Of a stretch of DNA of 64,000 nt, positions 55,215-64,000 are shown piece after piece. The position numbers and the translations under genes were made by a program. The number at the start of each line of letters is the position of its first letter. The stretch's first letter is position 1. This stretch comes from Cyrtodaria siliqua (Eukaryota; Mollusca; Bivalvia; Adapedonta; Hiatellidae), in NCBI GenBank assembly GCA_037043455.1, contig JAWPHD010001832.1, forward strand, positions 228,217 to 292,216, in the 5' to 3' direction. The notes below the pieces were generated by a model. The model made no database searches. It saw nothing but the letters and a program-made list of their open reading frames with translations, and was not told the DNA's origin.

Positions 55215-55440
55215 CTACTGGCCAAAGGCCTTCATTTTTCATCCGATCTTTACCAAACTTTACCAGATTGTTAATATCAATGAAAGCTCGCACAAGTTCA
55301 AAAACCAGCCAGATCGGACCAATAACAGCGGAGTTATGGCCCTTGATTTAGTTCAAAAATGCTATGTTCAGTCTCGTTAATACGATAGGGCTTTCATTTT
55401 CATCTGATCTTTACCAAACTTAACCAGATGTTTTGCCTTT
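55215..55440. repeat. Copy of the CGATCTTTACCAAACTTTAC repeat
   Basis: Matches the interior of the MITE at 30753-31126 (CATCCGATCTTTACCAAACT, GCCAGATCGGACCA(A/G)TAACAG, GAGTTATGGCCCTTGATTTA), here without its ends; a second partial copy begins at 55375. Confidence 0.8.
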
Positions 55441-55760
55441 TTTTATTATTAATATTTTTTTGTTTTATTTAAAAAAATGTGTTAATTATTTTGTTTTCAT
55501 TATTTCTTTTGTTTGAATTTTTTTTTTTTTTAATTTTTTTTTTTAATTATTATTATTATTTTTTAAATATTCTTATTTCGTTATTTTTTTTTTGTTCCGG
55601 TTCATTGCTTTTTGATGGCGTTACAGCCCCTTGACATTTTTTTTTTTAATTTCTTGATTATTGTTTTTATTTTATTTTTAATTTTCGTATTTCATTATTT
55701 TATTTTTTTATTTTATTTTTCGTATTTCATTATTTATTTTTTATTTTATTTTTGGTGTTA
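55441..55760. repeat. T-rich low-complexity DNA
   Basis: Long T/A runs such as ATTATTATTATTTTTTAAAT and a TTTTTATTTTATTTTTCGTA tandem. Confidence 0.9.
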
Positions 55761-56820
55761 ACGCCGTGTTAGCAGGAAGCATTGCTGTGCCTATTGCATT
55801 TTATTCCAGTTCATTGATTTTTGATGGAGTTACAGCCCAATTGACTTTTTTTTAAATTTCTTGTCAGCGCTACTCCCGTCCAGACTCTATTGTGCCCATC
55901 GCGGCAGGGCTACCTTGTCGTGTTTGTTGGTGGAGGGACGTTAAACCTCAGAACAACACACACACACACACACGTCAGCGCTACTCCTCCTAAACGCCTT
56001 GTTGGATTTCGACGAAACTTGGCAGGAAGCATCGGTAAGATTTCTAGTTGTGCATATCGCGCTTTTGTTCCAGTTTGTTGATTTATGACAGAGTTATGGC
56101 ACTTTGACATTTTTACTTTAAATTTCTTGTCGGCGCTACTTCTCCTAAACGGCTTGTTGGATTTCTACAAAATTTGGCAGGAAGCCTCAGTATGATGTCT
56201 AGTTTTGCAAAGCATGGTATATCAATGAAATTTTGGGCATGTTCGAAAACCAGCTAGATATAGTAAGTAACGACAGGTTATGGCCCTTGATTTGTTGAAA
56301 AATGCTATATTGTATTTTTGTATTTTCCTTTGTTAAATCTGTAGTTACTTCATTTTTTATCTGATGTTTACCGTATTTGTTTAGAACGTTAATATAAACC
56401 CTCTCCCCCCCCCCCCCCCCACCCCACCATTTTTTATGAAATTAAAAAATGCCCATGGCAGACTAGACACAGCAGACATATTTCCCATGATTACCAGGTG
56501 AGCGATCTAAGGCCATCCTACCCCTGTTGTTTTTACAATGTTTAAAAAAAACTACTGATGGGAATTTTATGTCGACAATCCTTGATATAAGAGCCGTTTT
56601 AGCCAGTAGAGCATCCACAGGCCCTCTTAGGCCTCTTGTATTTAATAGAATGGCATTTTGTTTTTAAACAAATGCACTTAAATGTCATCTCAGCAAACGG
56701 CAAACTCGATTGTTTTTAATTACTAAAATGTTTCAAACTTTCATTTAAGCATCATTGACCTTTTTATTTTTAAGTCCAGCCCCCGTTAGGCGATACATGT
56801 GAATCCACGGATTTCTTGTT
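55761..56820. repeat. Diverged repeats with GGCAGGAAGCAT blocks
   Basis: GTCAGCGCTACTCCTCCTAA, TTGGATTTC(G/T)AC(G/A)AAA(C/A)TTGGCAG and GAGTTA(T/C)(G/A)GC recur at ~55770-56020 and ~56125-56200. Also an (AC)9 microsatellite at about 55960 and a poly-C run at 56405. No gene recognised. Confidence 0.6.
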
Positions 56821-57232
56821 TTATATATTACTGTGTTGTTTGGTCATTTTTTAGACATATAGCTATGGTACCCCCCCCCCCCCCCCCCGCCCCCACCTCG
56901 TTACCCCACCGCCTCCCCCACTCACAATAAAAACTAGATTATTACCCCACGGACTCAAAACTTTTTATTACAAATTGTTGTGTTGTTTTGGTCAATTCTT
57001 ACACATATAGCTATGTTGCACCCGATCCCGACCACCCTACTCCCCCTTGCAGTCCCTGCCCCGCTTCCGATACCCCCGCACAATCGAAACTCGATTTCTT
57101 ATTTTTTAAATATGTTGGTGGTTGTTCCTTACACATATAGCTATATAGCTATGTTGCCCGTACCCTCCGCCCCCTTCCACCGCCACCGCCATTCGAAACT
57201 CGATTATGTTTTTTTACATATTTCTGTGTTGT
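56820..57232. repeat. Tandem ACATATTTCTGTGTTG units (left of the long Naiad)
   Basis: Same unit as 54110-54460 and 63078-63780. The array stops at ATTTCTGTGTTGT (57232) and resumes at GTTGGTCATTTCTTACACAT (63084), so the Naiad lies inside one unit. Confidence 0.85.
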
Positions 57233-57339
57233 CACTCTCTATTTATCTCTAATAAATACTTATTGGCCCTTATTTCGCTTTTCACAGAATGGTATTACTC
57301 TCCATAAAAAAAATTATGAGTATTTTAGTTAAAACTTAA

Positions 57340-58190
57340 TTTTTTTTTTCACCTCTTCGATTACACTCTGCATCATCAATACAAATTCCACAAAATAACT
57401 CTTCATTTCTTAGAACTAAACCATATGTACACCTTACACCTTTAAATCTTCATTCGGCAACCTCGTTTCATGTTCCTTCTAATAATATTACTAGGATTTT
57501 TAATAATGGCTCAAAAGTTTCCGTAACTCCTCTAGGATCACCTGTTTTGAGGAAATACCATATAAAGTCTCTTTACAGAAATCATTTAGTTCATTCAAGA
57601 TGCAGGGTGTTTCCCTCTATTTATAAGTGCAATGCTAAGAGGTGCAGTTGTTGCAATTATTTATCGTGCAAGTCTACCATTAAATCAGCTGTTAATGGTA
57701 GATTTTTTAATGTATGTCTAGCTTCAAATGTTGATTGACGTACTACTCACGTCATTTATGTTCTGACTTGAAATGCACCACGTTGCGGTAGGCAATATGT
57801 TGGACAAACAGGTCGATCCTTAAAAGTTCGATTTCGTGAACACAAATATAATGCAAGTAATCCTAAAAAATTAAACAATTATTTGTACCAACACTTTCGT
57901 CAGTCAGGTCATAATTTTAATTACATAACTGTTAAACCGGTTGAATATATATTTTTTGATAATGATAATACTAAAAGCTTCAAAATAAAAGCTAGACATA
58001 TTGCAGAACTTAAGTGGATGAAAAACTTACAGACACCTTATCCACTCGGCCTTAATGACAATATTTATCAAGAAGGAATATTTCTAAAGATCCTAATATT
58101 GACATTTTTTCTATATTTTCTATTCGAAAGCGTAAATCTAGGTCTCATGGTCTTAGGCGTAATGGTAGCATCAAACGTAAATCGCGTGTA
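57340..58190 (+). pseudogene. GIY-YIG endonuclease part of the Naiad, with two in-frame UGA codons
   Basis: Frame 57340-58190 is continuous apart from UGA at 57736-57738 and 57769-57771. The second sits right after VIYVLT, where this family normally has a cysteine in the pattern VIY-x-x-x-C-x-x-C-G-x-x-YVG; the first sits ten codons before, where another cysteine is usual. These belong to the CCHH metal-binding set of PLE endonucleases. A substitution of Cys by Sec, as reported for clam Naiads, would explain both. Random decay is the alternative, but no other stop type and no frameshift occurs in this part until 58080. Confidence 0.7.
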
Positions 58191-58808
58191 ATTATTTCTG
58201 TCGCTGATTTACATACTATTTTTAAACAGTCTGGAAAGCACTCTATGTTTTCACGGCTTACTTCTTTAGTCTATTTCTTCACTAAAGTTGATCGACGAGG
58301 AAGCCGACAAAATTTTCATTCGTAAAGATCCCTTGTATAACACTGCTTTCATAGTTCAAAGCTACACACAACATGTTCTCCGACCCCATATTGACAAGGA
58401 GTCTGATCACGTCAGGCATTTTCTAAAACTACTATATATTAATAAAGGTATTGATTTCATTGACATGCCTAGTGTTTTCCGGGATACTCATGTAGTTGAT
58501 TCTATTCCTAAATATTTCAAAAATTCCGAAAGTCCTGTAATTTTTATCAGTATAAAAAGCCTATTAGAAATATTATTTTCAACTACAACAAAATAGTTTC
58601 TGACCTTGATATAGTATATAATACTCCTAAATTTAGTTTGGTCTATAAAAAATTCAGGAGACGTTCTTGTTAAAATGTTCAATAAAGGTCAAGTTTCATC
58701 AATAAGTACTTATGACTTCTCAACACTATATACAACCTTACCACATCATCTTATTAAAGACAAGCTAATTTCTCTTATTCAAAAAACATTAGAGAAAATA
58801 CTACATTT

Positions 58809-59816
58809 TTGGCATGTAATAATATTAAAGCGTTTTTAACTAACGGCAGTTTAGACAATTATACTATGTGGACTTGCTATGAAGTTTGTGAAGCACTCAT
58901 CTTCCTATTAGATAATATTTTCGTCAGGTATGGATCCACCGTTTATAGACAAATTGTTGGTATCCCTGTGGGTACCAACTGTGCACCACTTGTCGCAGAT
59001 TTGTTATTTTGCTATGAAAAGTATTTCATGTTGAGTCTTTCACCAGAAACCCAGGCAGATGTTATTGAAGCTTTTAATGACACCTCCCGGTATCTGGATG
59101 ACATACTGAACATTGACAACCCTTTCTTTCCAACTATGGTTGATAATATTTATCCTAAAGAACTTCAGCTTAATAAAGCTAATATATCTGATAATAACGC
59201 TTCTTTTCTTGATTTAGATCTCTCGATTGAAAATGGTAGAATAATTAGCAAAATCTATGACAAGAGAGATGATTTTAATTTTGACATTGTTTATTACCTC
59301 CACTTGGATGGGGATGTTCCCCGAGCAACTTCTTATGGGGTGTATGTCTCTCAACTTATTCGTTTTTCAAGAGCTTGTACTCGAGTTGAGGACTTTAATA
59401 TTCGTAATATTTTTATAACTAAAAAGCAACTCAATCAGGGTTACCGTTACCATAAACTTCGTAAAACCTTTGCAAAATTGTATTATCGTAATCCTGATCT
59501 TCTTTCCAAATATAAAAGTAATTTAAGGACTCTTCTGCGACAAGGACTATCACAACCTGACTTCTATGGTGATGTGATTTATAAACTTCGTAAGATTCTT
59601 GGTCATAATCACTTTCATACCATCTCTGTTAAACTTGTTAAAAAGTTTATCTCTGTTAAACTTGTTAAAAAGTTTATCAAAAGAGGTTATGACCCTATCA
59701 TTTTGCAACGTACTGCATGCTTAGTGGTGGACTCTTTTACAGTTCGCCACTATGCTTTCATCTTTAATTGTACGATGACCGGACAGGCTGTGGACCCTAT
59801 GATGACGCCTACTTAA
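58809..59816 (+). pseudogene. Reverse transcriptase C-terminal part of the Naiad, 335 codons
   Basis: The longest open piece of the element: template-gripping GIPVGTNCAP, active-site RYLDDIL with the two catalytic aspartates, then SFLDLDLSIENG, KIYDKRDDFNFDI and ATSYGVYVSQLIRFSRAC, a conserved RT-thumb series. A 27-nt in-frame duplication (about 59623-59676) repeats ISVKLVKKF; the copy at 39.6 kb has only one. The start is not real; the frame opens after a shift near 58785. Ends GQAVDPMMTPT and stop. Confidence 0.85.
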
Positions 59817-59871
59817 AGCCCATTGGGACGGTGGCGTTTGATGTTTGTCTATGATATTTCCTGTCGTGGCC

Positions 59872-59875
59872 TTAA
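59872..59875. repeat. TTAA target copy, left
   Basis: TTAA at the junction between the Naiad tail and the inserted element; repeated at 62631-62634, single at 39887-39890 in the other copy. Confidence 0.9.
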
Positions 59876-60180
59876 AGATCCACTGACACCCTTTAAAATG
59901 CATATTGTTATATATTTTCTTATTTAAATCAATAAAATGAATTGAATGGTAAAAAAACTCAAATAAAAAAAAGCTTTGAAAAAGAAATAATTGTAAAAAC
60001 AAACGGTATATTTCCCTTCAAGATAGAGTTACCTCCCCTTCATGTTAATGTTGCCCTATAGATGGCGCTCCACGCTGATGACGTAGATTCCGCCATGCGA
60101 AAATTTCCCTGTTGAGGTACAGATACGACTTATCATAGACATACATGGATTTATCATATAACTATTCTGACACAAATAAC

Positions 60181-60352
60181 ATGGAGGCAGAATGACTGGA
60201 CAATGTGATCGAGAATGAGTTCGTTGTACAGCCGTACATGTATGAGCCACGGCCTGTTTCAAAACAGCAAGCTTATCAGCCTGAATCTAAAAGTGATGAC
60301 CGACTTCGACGCTTTGCCTGATTGCAGAGCGAATCAGACATACCGACTGGTA
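60181..60352 (+). pseudogene. First exon of a P2X7-cytoplasmic-domain-like gene (degenerate)
   Basis: The frame from ATG 60181 reads NVIENEFVVQPYMYEPRPV, then a Gln/Ser/Asp stretch with SDDRLRRFA, matching the start of invertebrate proteins with the P2X purinoceptor 7 cytoplasmic (ballast-type) domain, which begin with VQPYxFEP. TGA codons at 60193 and 60319 interrupt it. ACTGGTAATTAT at 60346 looks like a splice donor. The zinc-cysteine central exons (WCxCGxC) were not found. Confidence 0.5.
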
Positions 60353-61030
60353 ATTATATTTTTTAATCGCGTATGATAACTACGTATTGTTTGCTAATCC
60401 ATTTAAGTATGACAGGGACGTAAGTAAGTCGAATTACGTTGTCTGTTCTGTAAAATGAAACCGTTCGATGACTGTCTTACCCCACCTTCCCACCAACGTG
60501 ACGATGCATCGTACATTTCGTTCTTGTTCATTGCCGGCATATTGTCAAGGTTTATATGTTGTTCTATACAGTAGCATTAGTTTAAATAACTGGTAGGCCT
60601 AACATGTATGAACAAGAGTCGAATCGCAATCTCTAGATTTTATGTCTGCTGTGACAATCGATTGTTCCCCACCCACTAAAGTCACGACGCATCGCCCTTT
60701 TTGTTATTGTTTATTGCCGAAGTATGTGTCACTGTGTTGTGGTTTTTTTTGGGCATATATTACCTTCATGTTTTTAGATAAATTGATCTAGTATGACTAA
60801 ATGAATTCTGGTCACCGTAATCAAATGCCTGCAAATTGATTTCTTTTATTATAAAGTGGCAGTCTAAAACATTTTCATTTTGAAAAACAATACTTATTTA
60901 AAATATGAGTTTGCTTGGTCTACAAAGATTAGTGTTTCTTTCAATTACAGGTCTGGCTGTACCCACGGCAGTGCCATGAAAACACAAAATGACGTTCTGA
61001 AATATTGCAGAGATTATGGGGAAATAGCTT

Positions 61031-61138
61031 AAAGTGACAGTCTGCATCGCAGAAACTCGTGTGTTTGAAGGAAACTGCCTCACACCTGAGGTTCTTGAAG
61101 TGGCGGGAATTGCAAATGTTGTTGAAATTTTGAAATGA
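61031..61138 (+). pseudogene. Last exon of the P2X7-cytoplasmic-domain-like gene
   Basis: VTVCIAETRVFEGNCLTPEVLEVA and a short tail to TGA at 61136-61138 match the C-terminal CIT..F..xCLNPEVL motif of that domain. A polypyrimidine tract with TTCAATTACAG at 60941-60951 is a likely splice acceptor, but the sequence between it and 61031 is out of frame. An AATAAA occurs at about 61179-61186. Confidence 0.5.
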
Positions 61139-62264
61139 TACTACATGTATAACTATATTTGAATATATTCTTACTTGAGAAATAAAACCTTATATTTTAC
61201 TGTGCTGTATTTTCATTGTTTATTTTTCTCCAATATATTGTATTTATAAGGCCAGCAGTATTTTAGGATCAACGGATGATGGTTCCAAATTTATAGAATG
61301 ACTGCGTTGTAAAAAGCTAGAATGCGCACCAAAAGTAACTGTCGTAAAAAATAAAATCAACTCCGTATTCATATTTTTTTAGATCTCAGCTATAGTTTTT
61401 TTTTAATAGGGCTCTTAGATATAGTATGTTTTAAAAATAAACTGAAACGCTCAATGATTTCTGACAAACAGTTCATTAATTACACACTATATAAGTTATG
61501 TCGGAGGTTTACACAGTGTATGTGTGACGTCACTGAGCTTTAGCCCAGATGTCCCTGTTCAATTTATGTAATGATGTACACTCCTAAGAATATTACACGC
61601 ATCATAGACCTACAAAAAGCAAGCATCGGAAGTACATCCTGTGATGTGTTTTATGACTCTTAGCTGCAGTCATGCGGTACCTTTGATGGGCCTCCCACTG
61701 GTGGGACCAATCAGTGGTTTATGACCTTGTTATGCAATAGCTACTGACAATTTGCCGGTGTTTGACCATGTTCGTTTCATTGCATACTCGCAATTTAAAA
61801 GTTACTTTTTGTGTTGGAATTATATAATATATTATACATGTCACAGCGGATCTATTAGGAAACTACTGTACAGTACTGCATTACCCCAACCAACAATAAT
61901 AATTAATATAATAAATAATACATGTTCTAAACATAAGTGAATCTGAAAGTGGAAATGTTCATTTATAATTTTCATAATGGTTTAAATAGTGTAAATTGCA
62001 CCGCTTACATATGGATCCATAAGCGAGTCAACTCAAAAGCACCGAAGTTAAAACACAAACAAATAATAACAGCATGGGATATTTATCATTTTTCGATTTC
62101 CATTTATGGATGAAATGCCCACTGATAAGTATATGCATATTGTCTTCGTGCATTTTTCTACAGGATACGTTTCGAGATTTGATAAATAGTCGTCGAAGTC
62201 TGAGCTAAAAATAAACCAAACTGACATACTTTTACTTTCGTTCAGAGTTCTTATATATAATCAC

Positions 62265-62321
62265 TTTGAACCCTTTGCTAGCTCTCGTGGTATTGCATCC
62301 AAACGTAACACAGTGAACCAT
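62265..62321 (-). CDS. THAP-domain first exon
   Basis: From the minus ATG at 62321: MVHCVTFGCNTTRASKGFK, i.e. the M-V-x-C-x-x-x-x-C start of a THAP zinc finger (first two zinc cysteines), ending at a GTGATT splice donor (62264). The rest of the domain (AVPGYP, second C-x-x-H) was not found downstream, so either the next exon is distant or the gene is incomplete. THAP fingers are the DNA-binding part of several transposases. Upstream lies a TGACGTAG CRE-like site within the subterminal repeat. Confidence 0.5.
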
Positions 62322-62630
62322 TTTCCAATAGTTATCTAATATAATATTACAAAATAAGTTATAAATATAAATATATGATGTCTTCCCGAAATTACCATGC
62401 ATGAATACAACAGATGACATAAGGTCAATGGCAGAATCTACGTCATCACGCAAAGTGCGCGCGGAAACTGCCGAATTGTTCCGGACTTTCACGAAGACAA
62501 ATTTGTTTATTAAAATCATCTTTTTCTCCTCTAACTAATATTTTTTGTGGTTGGCAGCTATTCCTAAGTTTTTAGTATTAGTATATCGTATATTTATATA
62601 AATGGGTTATATTAACTTGGCTGGAGATCT

Positions 62631-63077
62631 TTAATGGTTTATTCTCGTGTTGCTCTGGCGTCTGCCAAGTCATTGAGTACCTTCATTGTGGCTTTCTAGG
62701 CTATTGTTGTTTTTGTAATATATTTACACGAGCATATTTGTGTTTTACTTATATTGCCTATTGATGCTACCTTGTTGGTTAGAGATTAGATCATGGCGAG
62801 GATTTCTTTATTAACACTGTCCTGTTTTAATGGGATGACAGTAGGGTAAGTGTGAGGTTTGGTGCACCCTAGAACCTGTTTAAACACCCAGTGGCCTTTG
62901 TTGCCACTGACCGTTCCAAGTCGGTAGCCCTATTGTCAACCCTTTTGTGTTTGTGATGTCGTTTGCATTTTTTATTACTTTTGCCTTCTCGTTTGTCTGT
63001 TTGCATGTTTGTTTTTGGGTTTTGTGGTTGACTGTCGTCCTTGAATGCTGCTTTCCCTGTCCGATATATTTTTCTTT
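62631..63077 (+). mobile_element. 3' tail of the long Naiad, displaced by the TTAA element
   Basis: TTAATGGTTTATTCTCGTGT onward matches the tail at 39887-40338 (GGTTAGAGATTAGATCATGG, TGGGATGACAGTAGGGTAAG, GTCAACCCTTTTGTGTTTGT) and ends CCCTGTCCGATATATTTTTC near 63075. It contains the second copy of the SECIS-like fold (62835-62873). Confidence 0.9.
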
Positions 63078-63780
63078 CTTGTAGTTGGTCATTTCTTACA
63101 CATGTAGCTATGTTGCCCCCAGCCTCCCCCCGCCTTCCCCACCCGCCTTTCCCCTCGACTCCACCATACGCTCAAAAAAAGATTATTTTTTTTACATATT
63201 TATTCTTAGACATATAGCTACGTTGCATCCCCCGCCGCCCGCCGCCCCCCCCCCCACCCCCAATCCCCTCACCCACTCAAAACTTGATTTTTATTTTTAC
63301 ATATGTACATATGTATGTGTTGTTTTGGTCAATTCTTTCAAATATAGCTATATACCCTACCCTCATCCCCCCGTTCCCCACCACCCTATACGAAACTCGA
63401 TTTTTATTTTTACATATTTCTGTGCTGTTTTGATCAATTCTTACACATATTGTTATGCTGCCCGCACTCTTGCCCTCCCTCGCATCCGGCCCCACCCTCC
63501 CCCACCCTCACCCCCACTCGAATATATATAGAGCTATGTTCCCAAAGGCCTTCTCCCCCCCCCCCCACCCCCCCCCCCCCCCCCCCCCCACAATCAAAAC
63601 TTGATTTCATTTTACATATTTCTGTGTTGTTTTTGTCAATTCTTACACTAGCTATGTTGCCCGCACCTTCGCCCTTCCCCAACCACCCCTACCCCCACCC
63701 ACCCACCCCCACGATGTTTATTTGTTTACATATTTCTGTGTTGTTTTGATCAATTCTTACACATATAGCTGTGTTGGCAT
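63078..63780. repeat. Tandem ACATATTTCTGTGTTG units with poly-C tracts (right of the Naiad)
   Basis: About six units of TACATATTTCTGTGTTGTTT, GTCAATTCTTACACATATAG, CTATGTTGCCC, then C-rich DNA (largest run near 63555-63590). Proline-rich frames here are artefacts of the C tracts. Confidence 0.88.
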
Positions 63781-63794
63781 CTCCCCCTCCTTAG

Positions 63795-64000
63795 GGCAAA
63801 TTGTATGCCCTAAGACCTTTCAAACTTTGCTTATAGTTGTATCTTGAGTGGTACATTGCAACGTGACAAAGCAAATGTGGATGTGACCTTGACCCAAGCA
63901 AGGGGCAAATAACTTAAATAATGTTTATCTTCAACATTTGCGTTAAGGTTACTTTCTCGCAAACTGTATGCACTACATCTTTCAAACTTTGTTTATATTT
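63795..64000. repeat. Copy of the ~165-bp TTTCTCACAAACTGTATGC repeat, cut by window end
   Basis: CCTTTCAAACTTTGCTTATA, GTGACAAAGCAAATGTGGAT, then a second unit starting TTTCTCGCAAACTGTATGCA. Same family as 53365 and 54540. Confidence 0.88.

Larger units (their letters stand above)
57233..59871 (+). mobile_element. Naiad-type Penelope-like retroelement, 5' body (GIY-YIG endonuclease + RT)
   Basis: An N-terminal GIY-YIG endonuclease and a C-terminal reverse transcriptase, the permuted order that defines Naiad elements. The endonuclease frame (57340-58190) carries RCRVFPSIYKCNAKRCSCC, VIYVLT, QYVGQTGRSLKVRFREH and GHNFNYITVKPVE. The RT has TYDFSTLYTTLPH (motif A, ~58705), GIPVGTNCAPLVADLLF (~58960) and RYLDDIL (~59090). 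There are at least four frameshifts (near 58080, 58295, 58540, 58785). Two TGA codons, 57736-57738 and 57769-57771, lie in the endonuclease frame with no shift around them. The 3' tail continues at 62631 beyond a TTAA insertion. No good in-frame start: the only upstream ATG (57316) is followed by TAA. Confidence 0.85.
59876..62630. mobile_element. 2.75-kb TTAA-flanked DNA element in the Naiad tail
   Basis: Defined by comparison with the uninterrupted tail at 39840-39910. Ends: AGATCCACTGACACC and, reversed, AGATCTCCAGCC, sharing AGATC then partial. An inverted subterminal repeat TGATGACGTAGATTC(C/T)GCCAT lies ~190-200 bp inside each end (60076-60096 and 62428-62448). TTAA duplications suit Kolobok or piggyBac superfamilies; the THAP exon inside favours Kolobok-like (inference). 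Genes at both ends point inward. Confidence 0.8.

Noticed and set aside
55910..56081. Frames over the (AC)n microsatellite
   Set aside because: Histidine/threonine and valine/cysteine runs come from the dinucleotide repeat.

Overview
The window is eukaryotic, AT-rich, gene-poor and dominated by transposable elements. The repertoire is a Polinton/Maverick, N-terminal-endonuclease Penelope-like retroelements of the Naiad type, a SWIM/YqaJ gene, tRNA-derived SINEs, PIF/Harbinger and Mutator-like transposases, TA- and TTAA-flanked elements, and the CTCACCTGAGCC and CCGTCCGTC repeats. This mix suggests a bivalve mollusc, quite possibly a clam; that is inference from repeat content. I found no rRNA and no convincing complete host gene.

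Layout. 1-6.3 kb: AT-rich DNA with short tandem duplications, a 1-kb TA-flanked mariner-type element (2712-3712) and a 98-codon zinc-loop endonuclease-like ORF (5526-5822). 6.3-29.1 kb: a Mutator-like transposase gene on the minus strand, split by a 21-kb Polinton (6765-27834) with ~500-bp terminal inverted repeats and a 5-bp target duplication. The Polinton keeps capsid, packaging ATPase, integrase, protein-primed DNA polymerase and many small genes. It carries several independent lesions (MCP frameshift, two breaks in PolB, in-frame stops in two small genes). Its left arm (7.4-13.1 kb) is replaced or filled by other repeats, and no adenain-type protease was found. 29-34 kb: hairpin clusters, MITEs with GTTTAGGACACAC ends, tandem units, a tRNA-like SINE. 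35-42.5 kb: LINE 3' end, Harbinger pseudogene split by a SINE with a perfect 13-bp duplication, truncated Naiad copy, SWIM-YqaJ pseudogene. 43-53.3 kb: an 18-bp minisatellite, a divergent ~0.6-1.3-kb tandem array, and a 420-bp near-perfect palindromic MITE at TA. 53.3-64 kb: bivalve-type tandem repeats with poly-C tracts, hosting a long Naiad copy (57.2-63.1 kb) that is split by a 2.75-kb TTAA-flanked element carrying a THAP exon and remnants of a P2X7-type cytoplasmic-domain gene.

Most notable signals: (1) the Naiad reading frame runs through two in-frame UGA codons at positions where the endonuclease zinc-binding cysteines are expected, and the family's 3' tail has a SECIS-like fold, so it is a candidate selenoprotein retroelement; (2) the nested Polinton in Mutator, with exact junctions; (3) the TTAA insertion, whose pre-insertion sequence is preserved in a second Naiad copy in the same window; (4) five Naiad copies on one strand, two reduced to about 40-50 bp of 3' tail. 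Frames, motifs and junctions were read by eye; family names rest on recalled motif knowledge, not on a search.
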